DNA of 45,853 nucleotides. Source: Alphaproteobacteria bacterium. GTDB lineage: Bacteria > Pseudomonadota > Alphaproteobacteria > Caulobacterales > Caulobacteraceae. Each line of letters opens with the position of its first letter. Positions within the stretch are counted from its first letter, which is position 1. The notes beneath the pieces are model-generated. The model had not been told where the DNA came from and did no database searches. It worked only from the letters and a program-made list of their open reading frames with translations. Below, one piece after another: positions 28,861 through 37,996 of the stretch. The stretch covers positions 1-45,853 of the forward strand of contig JAHKAM010000058.1 in NCBI GenBank assembly GCA_018826515.1. Direction: 5' to 3'. A program made the position numbers and the translations under genes.

Positions 28861-30539
28861 TTGTTCCCGGGGCGCATTGTTTCGAGGAAGGCCAGTTCCT
28901 TGCTGAGTGGGTTTCGGCCGCGCAGGCGGTTCGAGATCCATGGCGCCAGGACGACGACAAAGGCGATGCACGCGAGCGATCCGATCAGGAAGAAAACGTC
29001 GTTGAAGGCCAGCACGGCCGCCTCGCGGCCGACCTCTCGGGCAATGCGTGCCGCGGCAGCCTGTTGCTGCAGCGCCGGGTCCGAGATTGTGGTTCCAAGA
29101 CGCGCGGTCGCCTGGCCCAATTCCCTTGCAAGCTGGGGATTGGCTGCTGTGAGCGTGGCTCCGGCGTCGATCAGGTGCGTCTTGAGCCGGATCGTGTGGA
29201 AGGCGGAAAGCGCCGAGACCCCGGCCAGCCCCCCCAGCGTCTGCGACAGCGAGAACACGGCGATGAAGCTGACCACATAGGCAGGGCCCGCGGCGAGCGC
29301 GCGCAGCATCCCCTCCATCATCACCGGCCCCATCGCAAAGACCGCGGCGAACCCTATCGCCGCCTGCGTCAGGTAGAGGTCGCCGGGGCGGGACATGATC
29401 CCCGTGCGCGTATCGGCGAATGCAGCCATGGCGATCACCAGGATCGCGAACAGGATGGGGCGGCTCAGGTCCCTCGGATCCAGCCGCACGAGCGAAAGAA
29501 TGCTGCCGGCGATCGTGGCTCCGGCGAGCACCAGATAGTAACCCGTCAGTTGCTCATTGCCGAAGCCCAGAGCGGAAAACAGCCCACTGGCGCCAAAGGT
29601 CTGTTCGGATACGAGAAGACGCACTCCGGCGCCCGTAATGGCGAGCGCGAGGATGGCGCGGCTCGACAGCCAACGCATGTCGAGCATGGGGCGGCTTCGG
29701 TTTCGCTCGATCAGGAAGCAGCCGCCCAGGCACAGGATCGACACCGCCAGAGCCCCGCCGAGCCAAGGCGTGTCCCACCATTGGATACGCCCCTGGACCA
29801 GGAATGCGATCAAGGCGGTGACCCCGGCTATGAACAGGGCGATGCTGGCCAGATCGAGCTTTTCGAAAGTCTTGGTTCGGTGTCCCGGCGGAAGCCGGAG
29901 CACGTAGACGGCGCCGAGCGCGATGAGCGAAACTGCAAATTGCAGTTGGAAAGCGCGACTGATGTCGCCGTCAACGAGCAAATACGGGGACATGGCTCGC
30001 GCCAGCGGGAATGCGGTCTGGGCCAGCCCGATGCCCAGGATGAGCGCGCCGATACGGGCGGCCGCCGGAAGGCCCTGCATCAGGTAATAGAGCGAGAGTG
30101 CAAAAAGGCCGCTGGCGGTGATGCCGGCGAGGGCCCGCGCCACGAGTTCCGCCGCATAGCCGAGCTCCAGCAGTTGGACGAAATTGGCTGCGACCAGGCC
30201 GATCATCGCATAGCGGACGAAGGACTGAATCCCGAACTCCTGACGAACCCGGAAAAGCAGCATGCTCGTGCAGGCGTAGGTCGAGTAGAAGGCGACGCTG
30301 ATCCACCCCGCCTCAACCGGAGTCAGGGCCATCTCACCCTGTAGCGCGGCGGTGTTGGCCAGCAGGAAACCGTTTTGCGCGCCGCCGACCAGCCCCAGAA
30401 AAACACCGATCACCAGGTAGGCGATCTTGCGGCCCGTTGGATGATCCGGGTTGGCGGGCGATCCGGGGAGGATGGGGAGCTCGTGTGGCTTGAAACGGTA
30501 TCCGCCCTGGCTGTCGGTGAGACCGGATCGATCGGTCAT
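28857..30539 (-). CDS. MFS efflux permease (EmrB-like, divergent)
   Basis: A 560-residue inner-membrane transporter with about 12-14 hydrophobic segments. Its N-terminal tail is soluble (about 40 residues). It resembles DHA2/EmrB pumps in length and in pairing with HlyD and NodT proteins. However, the usual motif A and motif C are not clear, so it belongs to a divergent branch. A loop near 460-500 (HLIDAGATLTAANPQLAREL) before the last membrane segment is typical of such pumps. It is first of a three-gene operon with overlapping ends. Substrate is unknown; toxic organic compounds are likely. Confidence 0.82.
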   Translation of the reverse strand: MTDRSGLTDSQGGYRFKPHELPILPGSPANPDHPTGRKIAYLVIGVFLGLVGGAQNGFLLANTAALQGEMALTPVEAGWISVAFYSTYACTSMLLFRVRQEFGIQSFVRYAMIGLVAANFVQLLELGYAAELVARALAGITASGLFALSLYYLMQGLPAAARIGALILGIGLAQTAFPLARAMSPYLLVDGDISRAFQLQFAVSLIALGAVYVLRLPPGHRTKTFEKLDLASIALFIAGVTALIAFLVQGRIQWWDTPWLGGALAVSILCLGGCFLIERNRSRPMLDMRWLSSRAILALAITGAGVRLLVSEQTFGASGLFSALGFGNEQLTGYYLVLAGATIAGSILSLVRLDPRDLSRPILFAILVIAMAAFADTRTGIMSRPGDLYLTQAAIGFAAVFAMGPVMMEGMLRALAAGPAYVVSFIAVFSLSQTLGGLAGVSALSAFHTIRLKTHLIDAGATLTAANPQLARELGQATARLGTTISDPALQQQAAAARIAREVGREAAVLAFNDVFFLIGSLACIAFVVVLAPWISNRLRGRNPLSKELAFLETMRPGNK

Positions 30540-30622
30540 CAGTCAGACTGCTTCAACCGTGGCCGCGACGAGAGCGCAGCGGGAGACATCGTCATTTCGT
30601 AGCGCATGAATCCGAAACCGTT

Positions 30623-31297
30623 TCATTGTGTCGGCATCAGGAAAATCTCGTTTACGGCGCAGCGTGGGTGGGCATTGAGGGCAAAGAGCGCGGCCTGGGC
30701 CACGTCCTCAGGCTGCAGTTTGTCCGGCTTGGGCTCGTCAAAGAACGGTGTATCGACCATGCCCGGGGCGATGACGGTGCACCGGCCGCCGAAAGACTTC
30801 ATTTCCTCGGAGAGATTGCCGCCATACCCGTGCACGAACCATTTCGTCGCGCCGTAAACCGATCCGGAGATATGACGCCGTCCGGCGGCTGATCCCGTCA
30901 GCAACAGATGCCCCGACCGCTGTTTCAGATACGGCATCGCCGCCTTGACGGTCCAGAGGACGCCCAGGACGTTCACGCCGACCATACGCTCCCATTCCTC
31001 CGGGTCGCCCGCCTCGGAGCCGGCGGTCGACAGCCCCATGCCGGCATTGGCGAAAGCCGCGTCCAGTCCGCCCGTCTGGTCGACGAATGTCGCCATGGCC
31101 GCCTTCACGTTTTCGCGCTCTGTGACGTCGCCGGGCAGGGCGATGGCCTTCTCACCGAGTTCTTCGACGAGCGCGTCGAGCTTGTCCCTGGATCGCGCGA
31201 ACAAACCGACGCTCCAGCCCTGGGCAACCGCCAGACGCGCCGTCGCCGCGCCAATCCCGCTCGATGCGCCTGTGATGAAAAGTGCCTTCGAGCTCAT
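30623..31297 (-). CDS. Short-chain dehydrogenase/reductase
   Basis: A 224-residue classical SDR. Visible features are cofactor-binding TGASSGIG (9-16), NAG (84-86) and the catalytic Ser136, Tyr148 and Lys152 (YGATK). The chain is slightly shorter than the usual 250 residues. An arginine following the second strand (FARSRDK) hints at NADPH preference. Substrate is unknown. It is transcribed away from the succinate-semialdehyde-type dehydrogenase gene, and a perfect inverted repeat begins 5 bp upstream of its ATG. Confidence 0.9.
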   Translation of the reverse strand: MSSKALFITGASSGIGAATARLAVAQGWSVGLFARSRDKLDALVEELGEKAIALPGDVTERENVKAAMATFVDQTGGLDAAFANAGMGLSTAGSEAGDPEEWERMVGVNVLGVLWTVKAAMPYLKQRSGHLLLTGSAAGRRHISGSVYGATKWFVHGYGGNLSEEMKSFGGRCTVIAPGMVDTPFFDEPKPDKLQPEDVAQAALFALNAHPRCAVNEIFLMPTQ

Positions 31298-31301
31298 GGT
31301 G

Positions 31302-31330
31302 CAGTCTTCCGTTTTGAATGTGGAAGACTG
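31302..31330. promoter_or_regulatory. Perfect 9-bp dyad CAGTCTTCC-N11-GGAAGACTG
   Basis: Two perfect 9-bp arms (31302-31310 and 31322-31330) are 20 bp apart centre to centre. They sit in the 193-bp gap between the divergent SDR and aldehyde dehydrogenase genes, directly upstream of the SDR ATG. This is the expected form of a shared operator. The regulator is not identified; the LysR remnant nearby is one lost candidate. Confidence 0.6.
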
Positions 31331-31490
31331 AACAGCGTTCGCGCACCCGTTCCGTTGCTTCCAATCCGACTTGGCCGGATCTCAGGGCCATGATCGGCAT
31401 CGAGGGCCGGGCCTCTCACCGATTGTCGATGTGGGAAAGCAACGCCTGGCGGCGCCCTGCGTTGCCCTGCGGGACCAGGAAAGAGCCACC

Positions 31491-32867
31491 ATGTCGACAA
31501 TCACCACGATCAATCCCGCGACCGAGGAAGAGATTCGAACCTACGACATCATGACCGAACGGGAGGCGATGGACCGGGTCGAGGCCTGCCATGCGGCGTT
31601 TCTGGAGTGGCGCAAATTGGCCCATCAGGAGCGGGCGCCGCACCTCAGCAAGATCGGGCAAAAGCTGCGCGAAAACGCCGAAGACCTGGCCGCCTTGATG
31701 ACGAGCGAAACCGGAAAACTCCTGAAGGACGGACTGCGCGAAATCAAAATCTGTGCGGCGATCCTTGATTACACCGCGCAAAACGGGCCCCGGATGCTGG
31801 CCGATGAAGAGCGCACGCACGGCGCCGACGGAAAGCGCGGCGTCGTCAGCTATCAGCCGATTGGCGTCATCTATTCGATCCAGCCGTGGAATTTTCCGTT
31901 TTACCAGCCGGTCCGCGTCCTGGCCGCCAATCTGATGGCGGGCAACGGCTGTGTTCTGAAACACGCCAGCATCTGCACGGGCTCCGGCCTGCGCTTGCGC
32001 GAACTGTGCATCGAGGCAGGCCTGCCGGAAGACCTGTTCCAGGTCATCGTGATCGACCACGACACCAGCGACGCTCTGATCGCCCATCCCCTGGTGCGCG
32101 GCGTGACGCTCACGGGCAGCGACGGGGCCGGGCGACATGTCGGGGCCGTGGCCGCCAGGGCGCTGAAGAAGACCGTGCTCGAACTCGGGTCGAACGACGC
32201 CTACCTCGTGCTGGAGGATGCGGACATCGACACGGCCGTGAAATTCTCGGTCATGGGGCGGCTCTACAACAACGGCGAGACCTGCATTTCCGCAAAGCGC
32301 TTCATTGTGACCGACAAGGTCTATGACGCCTTTGTCGAGAGTTTCGTGGCTCAGATGAAAACCATCACCATGGGCGATCCCGGGGATGAGGAGAGCCAAC
32401 TCGGCCCGCTTTCAAGCCGGGATCAGTTCGACACCGTCAAAGGGCAGGTGGAGGCCAGCGTCGCCAAGGGCGCGAAAATCCTGTGCGGCGGCAAAGCGCC
32501 GGACCGAACGGGCGCCTACTACCCGGCCACGGTGCTCGCGGATCTCGCACCCGGAATGCCGGCCTACGACGACGAAATCTTCGGTCCGGTCGCATCGATC
32601 ATCCGCGCGAGGGATGACGAGGACGCCATGCGGCTGGCCAATGACAGCCGCTACGGTCTGGGCGGAGGGATTTTTTCGAGGGACGAGGAACGCGCCTTCA
32701 GGCTGGCCCGCGATCATTTCGACACGGGCATGGTCCGGATCAATTCGTTCGGCGCCGCTGATCCGAACATGCCCTTCGGCGGGGTCAAGGACTCTGGATA
32801 CGGACGCGAACACGGCGGCTTCGGCATGAAGGAATTCGTCAACGTCAAATCGATCTTCCTGCCGTGA
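31491..32867 (+). CDS. NAD(P)-dependent succinate-semialdehyde dehydrogenase-like (Sad/YneI type)
   Basis: A 458-residue aldehyde dehydrogenase of the short Sad-like group. These enzymes oxidise succinate semialdehyde, and often other aldehydes, to the acid. It has QPWNFPFYQPVR, TLTGSDGAGR, general-base Glu231 in LELGSND, nucleophile Cys265 in NGETCISAKRF, DEIFGPV and MPFGGVKDSGYGRE. The start is the ATG giving MSTITTINPATEEE, preceded by AGGAAAGAG; upstream codons lack family similarity. It is divergent from the SDR gene and followed after 137 bp by an NAD(P)-binding protein. Substrate assignment is family-based. Confidence 0.88.
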   Translation: MSTITTINPATEEEIRTYDIMTEREAMDRVEACHAAFLEWRKLAHQERAPHLSKIGQKLRENAEDLAALMTSETGKLLKDGLREIKICAAILDYTAQNGPRMLADEERTHGADGKRGVVSYQPIGVIYSIQPWNFPFYQPVRVLAANLMAGNGCVLKHASICTGSGLRLRELCIEAGLPEDLFQVIVIDHDTSDALIAHPLVRGVTLTGSDGAGRHVGAVAARALKKTVLELGSNDAYLVLEDADIDTAVKFSVMGRLYNNGETCISAKRFIVTDKVYDAFVESFVAQMKTITMGDPGDEESQLGPLSSRDQFDTVKGQVEASVAKGAKILCGGKAPDRTGAYYPATVLADLAPGMPAYDDEIFGPVASIIRARDDEDAMRLANDSRYGLGGGIFSRDEERAFRLARDHFDTGMVRINSFGAADPNMPFGGVKDSGYGREHGGFGMKEFVNVKSIFLP

Positions 32868-33004
32868 TCACCTCCAGCGCCTCTGTGTTCGGCGCGAACG
32901 CCGGTGCGTTCCGGCTGCAAAAGGCCTCTGCCGACCCTCCGGGCGGCGGGGTGGGAATCAGGGGCGAGCGTTTCGCCGACTTCGCCCAAGGAAAGGACTT
33001 CTCC

Positions 33005-33607
33005 ATGAGCATGACTATCCTCGTCGCCGGCGCCACAGGCCAAACCGGTCTGCAGGTCGTCCGGTATCTGATCGATCGCGGCGCAGTGCCGACAGCGCTG
33101 GTTCGCGAGGACTCGGACACGACGGCGCTTCCACCAGGCGTAAGCCGGCGCGAGGGAGATCTGACGGACCTGCCGACCGACGTGTGCCACGGAATGGATG
33201 CGGTGATCTTTGCCGCCGGTGCGGGCGGATCCTCCAGCCCTGAAATGACTGACGCGGTGGATCGCGACGGCGCCAAACGACTGATCGACCTCGCCAGGCA
33301 GGCGGGCGTAATGCGCTTCGTGATGCTCAGCTCGATCGGGGCGGACCAGCCGGACCCGGCGGGAGACCTCGCCCATTATCTGAAGGCCAAACACGCGGCC
33401 GATGAATACCTCATGAGCTCGGGAATGACCTACGCCATCCTGCGTCCCGTGGCCCTGACCGACGACGGACGGAACGGAGAGCCCATCCTCGGCCATGGCG
33501 TCGACAAGGCCGCAACCGCCTCCCGCGCGGACGTCGCCCATCTTTTGGCCGAGGCCGCCATGACCGGACAGCTCGACGGCCTGGCCCAGAACATGCAATC
33601 GGCCTGA
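33005..33607 (+). CDS. NAD(P)H-binding atypical SDR
   Basis: A 200-residue Rossmann protein of the NmrA/NAD(P)H-binding group. GATGQTG (9-15) binds the dinucleotide, FVMLSSIGAD follows strand 5, and YLKAKHAADEYL replaces the usual YxxxK region. GMTYAILRP is typical of this group. The start ATG is preceded by AAGGAAAGG. Such proteins act as flavin or quinone reductases or as redox sensors; no specific role is readable here. A hairpin follows the stop. Confidence 0.82.
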   Translation: MSMTILVAGATGQTGLQVVRYLIDRGAVPTALVREDSDTTALPPGVSRREGDLTDLPTDVCHGMDAVIFAAGAGGSSSPEMTDAVDRDGAKRLIDLARQAGVMRFVMLSSIGADQPDPAGDLAHYLKAKHAADEYLMSSGMTYAILRPVALTDDGRNGEPILGHGVDKAATASRADVAHLLAEAAMTGQLDGLAQNMQSA

Positions 33608-33610
33608 CCT

Positions 33611-33629
33611 TGACAGGGCTGCGCTGTCA
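33611..33629. terminator. Short hairpin TGACAG/CTGTCA
   Basis: Six-bp arms with a 7-nt loop begin 3 bp after the stop of the NAD(P)-binding gene. No T-run is present. A second 6-bp hairpin, CCGGGT/ACCCGG, lies at 33723-33741 on the 3' side of the minus-strand tRNA and may terminate it. Confidence 0.35.
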
Positions 33630-33760
33630 GTCAGCCGACCACCGTTCTGGTTGTTTGAGGCAAGATCCCGCGATCTGAGACGGGCTGTCCGTCTCCGGGT
33701 TCGACGAAGGCTCGGTAATTTCCCGGGTTACAGGGACCCGGCGGCTTTCGAGGAAGTGCG

Positions 33761-33850
33761 TGGCGGACAGGGTGGGATTCGAACCCACGGTAGGCTCACA
33801 CCTACGGCGGTTTTCAAGACCGCTGCCTTAAACCACTCGGCCACCTGTCC
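33761..33850 (-). tRNA. tRNA-Ser (anticodon UGA)
   Basis: On the minus strand a 7-bp acceptor stem, GGACAGG with CCTGTCC, encloses a type II tRNA of about 87 nt plus an encoded CCA (33761-33763). The anticodon loop CTTGAAA gives UGA, reading UCN codons. The long variable arm (GTAGGTGTGAGCCTAC) is typical of serine tRNAs, and the T loop is GGTTCGAATCC. It stands alone, facing away from rlpA. Confidence 0.96.
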
Positions 33851-33947
33851 GGACATATCGAGCGGACTGGCCGCATAGCGCCAAAAGGGGCGTTAACCAA
33901 AGCGGAAATGTCTGTGGCCATGCTTCGCGGTCTCGAGAGCAGGGGTC

Positions 33948-34748
33948 ATGGCAGGAAATCTTCCCACAGGAATGTTCAGGGGCGCGCTGGTCGTCGGCCT
34001 GCTGTCGTTGCTCGCCGCCTGCGCCGGGGTGGCCCGCCCGGAGGCGTCGCGCCTGCCGGTCGTGACCGATCCGGCCCCGATCGTATCGGGAACAATGCGC
34101 CGCTATCAGGTGCGGGGGCGCTGGTATCAGCCGGCCGAACAACCCGGCTATGACGAGACGGGGCTCGCCTCCTGGTATGGCGAGCAATTCAATGGCCGGC
34201 CGACGGCGACGGGCGAGCGGTTCGACATGCAGGCCTTGACGGCGGCCCACAAGACCCTGCCGCTGCCCGGACTGGTCGAGGTCACCAACCTGGCCAACGG
34301 GCGCCGGATCGTGGTTCGCGTCAACGATCGCGGACCCTTCGTGGATGACCGGATCATCGACCTGTCGCGTGGCGCGGCGGAGGCGCTGGGCATGCTGCAG
34401 GCCGGGGTCGGCGAGGTCCGGGTCCGCTACCTCGGTCGCGCGCCCCGGACCGGAGGCGGAACGGCCCTGCGCTACGCCGAGGCTCGGCCGCCGGACCCGG
34501 CGCCCCGGACACAGCCTCCGTCCGCGGCGGGAAGCTACTGGATCCAGGCCGGGGCCTTCTCCGACCGCCGGGCCGCGCGTCGGGTCGCCGACCAGCTCGG
34601 CGACCGCGCCACGATCGAGGGGAACCGGGACGACGGCCTGTATCGCGTGCTGGTCGGCCCCTGGCCCGATCCGAACGCCGCCGAACGGTCGCGTCAGGCC
34701 GTGATCGCGCGCGGATATGCGGACGCCCTGTTGATATCGGCGCGCTGA
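33948..34748 (+). CDS. rlpA: Septal ring lytic transglycosylase lipoprotein RlpA
   Basis: An outer-membrane lipoprotein that cleaves denuded peptidoglycan at the septum. It has a signal peptide with lipobox LLAAC (Cys25), a double-psi beta-barrel domain at about 70-160 (GLASWYGEQFNGRPTATGERFD; VRVNDRGPFVDDRIIDLS) and a Pro-rich linker. A C-terminal SPOR domain follows at about 195-266 (YWIQAGAFSDRRAARRV). The 266-residue length is normal. It precedes tmk on the same strand. The catalytic-type Asp in NDRGPF is present. Confidence 0.93.
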   Translation: MAGNLPTGMFRGALVVGLLSLLAACAGVARPEASRLPVVTDPAPIVSGTMRRYQVRGRWYQPAEQPGYDETGLASWYGEQFNGRPTATGERFDMQALTAAHKTLPLPGLVEVTNLANGRRIVVRVNDRGPFVDDRIIDLSRGAAEALGMLQAGVGEVRVRYLGRAPRTGGGTALRYAEARPPDPAPRTQPPSAAGSYWIQAGAFSDRRAARRVADQLGDRATIEGNRDDGLYRVLVGPWPDPNAAERSRQAVIARGYADALLISAR

Positions 34749-34785
34749 GGCTTGCTTGATCGTCCGGCGCCGCCATTGTGCGCCG

Positions 34786-35412
34786 GTGACCCAGGGCAGA
34801 TTCATCACGTTCGAAGGCGGCGAGGGGACCGGCAAGTCGACCCAGGCCGCGCGGCTGGTCGAGCGGCTGCGCGCGCGTGATCTGGATGTCGTCCAGACCC
34901 GCGAGCCGGGCGGTTCGCCGGGGGCCGAGGATATCCGCGCCATCGCCCTGAATGGCGATCCCGGGCGCTGGTCGGCGATGACCGAGACGCTGCTGATGTT
35001 CGCGGCCCGGTCCGATCATCTGGAGCGCACCATCCGGCCCTCGCTGGCCGCGGGGCGCTGGGTGGTCTGTGACCGGTTCGCTGATTCCAGCCGCGCCTAC
35101 CAGGGCGTGGGCGGCGGCGCGCCGGCGGCGTTTATCGAGGCGCTGGACGCTGCCATTGTCGGCGAGACCCAGCCCGATCTGACCCTGATTTTCAACCTGC
35201 CCGTCGCCGTCGGGCTGGAGCGGGCGTTCGGGCGCGGCCTGTTCGAGACCCGCTTCGAGTCCAAGGGGCTGGATTTTCACGAACGGTTGCGGCGGGGCTT
35301 TCTCGATATCGCGGCGCGTCATCCCGAACGCTGCGTCATCATTGACGCCGACGGCGACCAGGACACGGTGGCCGCCCGGGTCTGGGCCGCGGTCGAGGCC
35401 CGACTGCCGTGA
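34786..35412 (+). CDS. tmk: Thymidylate kinase
   Basis: The enzyme phosphorylates dTMP to dTDP for DNA synthesis. From the GTG chosen, the protein is 208 residues and opens MTQGRFITFEGGEGTGKST, with the P-loop at 11-19. An in-frame TTG at 34756 would add ten residues not typical of the family. DR in CDRFADSSRAYQG and the lid region follow. The stop overlaps the holB GTG start as GTGA. It begins a chain of four overlapping genes. Confidence 0.94.
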   Translation: MTQGRFITFEGGEGTGKSTQAARLVERLRARDLDVVQTREPGGSPGAEDIRAIALNGDPGRWSAMTETLLMFAARSDHLERTIRPSLAAGRWVVCDRFADSSRAYQGVGGGAPAAFIEALDAAIVGETQPDLTLIFNLPVAVGLERAFGRGLFETRFESKGLDFHERLRRGFLDIAARHPERCVIIDADGDQDTVAARVWAAVEARLP

Positions 35413-36389
35413 GCGGGCACGCCCGCGATCGCTTCGATCTGGTTCCCGATGCTGCGGGGGAAGCGGCCTTCCTCGACGCCTTCGACAAGGGCCGGCTGCA
35501 TCACGCCTGGCTGTTGTGCGGAGTCGAGGGTGCGGGCAAGGCGACCTTCGCCTATCGCGCCGCCCGCCGACTGCTGGGGGCCGCGCCGGACCCGTCGCGC
35601 GGCCTGCTCGGGACCCGTCCCGATGACCCGGTGGCGCGGCTGGTGTCGGCCCAGTCCCATCCCGACCTGCTGGTGCTGGAGCGGGCCGTCGAGGGCGGCA
35701 AGACGAAGAAATCGATCTCGGTGGACCAGGCCCGAGACCTGCCGGAATTCTTCTCCAAGAGCCCGTCTCAGGCGCGCTATCGCGTGGCGATCATCGACGC
35801 CGCTGACGACCTGAACCTGAACGCCGCCAACGCCTTGCTGAAGGTTCTTGAGGAACCCCCGGAACGCGGCGTGCTGTTCCTGGTGACCCATGCGCCGGGC
35901 CGGTTGCTGGCGACGATCCGGTCGCGCTGCCGCCGGCTGGCCTTTCCGGTGTGGCCGCTGCATGCGCTGGAGGAACTGGTGCGGAACCAGACCGGCGTCT
36001 CCCCGGCGGAGGCGGCGCGCATCGCCGGCATGGCCGCCGGCTCGCCCGGGCAGGCGCTGGCCCTGGCGTCAGGGGCCACGCTGGAAGCCGACCAGTTGGC
36101 CCAGGTCTGGGTGAGCGCCGCCTCGGTCGACCGGGCCGAGGCGCTGGCCGTGGCCGACAAATTTCGCGGCGCGGAAGGGCAGGAGCGGTTCGAGACCCTG
36201 ATGGAGCGGCTCGCCGCCGCCGTGAAGGTCCGGGCGCTCGACGAGGGGCGCTCGGGCGAACGCTGGGCGGACCTGTGGAGCCGGCTGGTCCAGCTGCCGG
36301 ACCGCACGGCCGCCATCAACCTCGACCGGGGCGATGTGCTGGCCGGGGCCCTGGCCGATCTGCAGCGGGTCAAGGCGGGCGGCGGATGA
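35409..36389 (+). CDS. holB: DNA polymerase III delta' subunit
   Basis: A clamp-loader subunit that helps load the sliding clamp during replication. The 326-residue protein has the clamp-loader fold, a P-loop-like GVEGAGKAT and the delta'/gamma motif YRVAIIDAADDLNLNAANALLKVLEEPP. The SRC motif is in IRSRCRRL. It starts with GTG overlapping the tmk stop and ends in an ATGA overlap with tatD. Pairing with tmk and tatD is a widely conserved order. Confidence 0.94.
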   Translation: MSGHARDRFDLVPDAAGEAAFLDAFDKGRLHHAWLLCGVEGAGKATFAYRAARRLLGAAPDPSRGLLGTRPDDPVARLVSAQSHPDLLVLERAVEGGKTKKSISVDQARDLPEFFSKSPSQARYRVAIIDAADDLNLNAANALLKVLEEPPERGVLFLVTHAPGRLLATIRSRCRRLAFPVWPLHALEELVRNQTGVSPAEAARIAGMAAGSPGQALALASGATLEADQLAQVWVSAASVDRAEALAVADKFRGAEGQERFETLMERLAAAVKVRALDEGRSGERWADLWSRLVQLPDRTAAINLDRGDVLAGALADLQRVKAGGG

Positions 36390-37174
36390 TCATCGACAGC
36401 CATGTCAATCTGCACGCGCCCCAGTTCGACGAGGACCGCGACGCGGTCATCGCCCGGGCGCGGGAGGCCGGCGTCGGGCTGATGGTCGAGATCTCCGACA
36501 AGCTGTCGACCTTCGAATCCACTCATGGCCTGGCCATGGCGCATGACGACATCTGGTGCACCGTCGGGGCCCATCCGCATGAAGCCAAGGACCATGCCGA
36601 CCTGACCGCCGACCGGCTGATCGAGCTGGCCGGGCGGCCGCGGGTGGTCGGGATCGGCGAATGCGGGCTGGACTTCCACTATGACCTGAGCCCGCGCGAC
36701 GTGCAGGCGGCGGTGTTCCGGACCCATGTCGCCGCCGCACGCCGGACCGGCCTGCCGCTGGTGGTGCACACGCGCGAGGCCGACGACGTGATGGCCGGAA
36801 TCCTGGCCGAGGAACAGGCTGAAGGGCCCTTCCGGTTCCTCATGCATTGCTACACCAGCGGCCCAGAACTGGCGGAAAAGGCAGCGGAACTGGGGGCATG
36901 GTTCTCGGTTTCTGGCATCGCGACCTTCAAGGCGGCGAACGCGGTGCGCGAAATCGTGGCGGCCATGCCGGCGGACCGGATCATCGTCGAAACCGACTGC
37001 CCCTATCTGGCGCCCATGCCGCATCGGGGACGTCGCAATGAACCGGCGTACGTCGTCCATGTTCTGGACAAGCTGGCGGATATCCGCGGCTGGAGCCGGG
37101 ACGAGGCGGAGGCGCGGACGACGGACGCCTTCTTCGCCCTGTTCGACCGCATTCCAAGGCCGGAGGGATCATGA
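36386..37174 (+). CDS. tatD: TatD family metal-dependent hydrolase
   Basis: A cytoplasmic TIM-barrel metallohydrolase; family members act as 3'-5' DNA exonucleases or D-aminoacyl-tRNA deacylases. The start is the ATG that overlaps the holB stop, giving 262 residues. Metal-binding positions visible are GIGECGLDFHY (Glu), VVHTRE (His), MHCYTSG (His) and ETDCPYL (Asp). The usual N-terminal HxH is DSHVNLH here, keeping the first His but with Asn in place of the second. The E. coli TatD protein also has VNL at this place. A four-gene overlap chain makes it part of the tmk-holB unit. Confidence 0.9.
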   Translation: MIIDSHVNLHAPQFDEDRDAVIARAREAGVGLMVEISDKLSTFESTHGLAMAHDDIWCTVGAHPHEAKDHADLTADRLIELAGRPRVVGIGECGLDFHYDLSPRDVQAAVFRTHVAAARRTGLPLVVHTREADDVMAGILAEEQAEGPFRFLMHCYTSGPELAEKAAELGAWFSVSGIATFKAANAVREIVAAMPADRIIVETDCPYLAPMPHRGRRNEPAYVVHVLDKLADIRGWSRDEAEARTTDAFFALFDRIPRPEGS

Positions 37175-37992
37175 AAGCGGCGGGTGAGCTGGAGGTCGTG
37201 ATCCTCGGCTGCGGCTCGTCCGGCGGCGTGCCGCGCGGAGACGGCGACTGGGGCGATTGCGACCCCGCCGAACCGAGGAACCTCCGCAGCCGCTGCTCGG
37301 CCCTGATACGCCGCCATGGGCCTGACGGCGTGACCAGCGTGCTGATCGACACGTCCCCGGACCTCCGGGCCCAGATGCTGGCGGCGGAGGTCCGGCACAT
37401 CGATGCGGTGCTCTATACCCACGACCATGCCGACCAGACGCACGGGATCGACGATCTGCGGGTGTTCGCCATGCGGACGCGGCGGCGGATACCGGCCTTC
37501 ATGGACAGCGCCACGCGGGAGGCCCTGTATGGCCGGTTGCGCTACATTTTCGAGAGCGTCGAGGGCTATCCCGCCATCCTCGACGTCCATCCGATTCCGC
37601 CCCATGGCGTGGCGTGGTCGGTCGGGGGGGCGGGCGGCGCTGTCCCGGTCGTGACCTTCGATCAGGCGCATGGCCCGATCCGTTCCGTCGGCTACCGCAT
37701 CGGGCCCGTGGCCTATTCCAGCGATGTTTCCGACCTTGACGAGGCGGCGCTGGAGGCGGTCCGCGGCTGCGAGCTGTGGATCGTCGACGCCCTGCGCTGG
37801 ACGCCCCATCCGACCCACGCCCATGTCGAGAAGACGCTGGAGTGGATCGCGCGGGCCCAGGTGAAACGGGCGGTGCTGACCAATCTGCACCTCGACCTCG
37901 ACTACAATGTGCTGAAGGCCGCCGTCCCTGCCCATGTCGACGTCGCGTACGACGGCTGGTCGGCGCGGCTTTCGCTCGAAGCTGGAGACTGA
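37171..37992 (+). CDS. MBL-fold metallohydrolase (PhnP-like)
   Basis: A 273-residue metallo-beta-lactamase-fold enzyme. It has the opening GCGSSGGVPRGDGDWG, the metal motif THDHADQTHGIDDLR (HxHxDH form), SSDVSDLDE and late His residues in THAHVEKT and NLHLDLDY. The opening and motif order resemble phosphoribosyl cyclic phosphodiesterases (PhnP) found beside tatD in many alphaproteobacteria. It overlaps the tatD stop by ATGA. A role in repairing cyclic phosphates is plausible by family only; no phosphonate genes are nearby. Confidence 0.85.
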   Translation: MKAAGELEVVILGCGSSGGVPRGDGDWGDCDPAEPRNLRSRCSALIRRHGPDGVTSVLIDTSPDLRAQMLAAEVRHIDAVLYTHDHADQTHGIDDLRVFAMRTRRRIPAFMDSATREALYGRLRYIFESVEGYPAILDVHPIPPHGVAWSVGGAGGAVPVVTFDQAHGPIRSVGYRIGPVAYSSDVSDLDEAALEAVRGCELWIVDALRWTPHPTHAHVEKTLEWIARAQVKRAVLTNLHLDLDYNVLKAAVPAHVDVAYDGWSARLSLEAGD

Positions 37993-37996
37993 TGCG

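Noticed and set aside
36386..36425. Loss of the TatD HxH motif as evidence of inactivation
   Set aside because: E. coli TatD itself has VNL at this position; the remaining metal ligands are intact, so the variant is probably a normal subfamily form.
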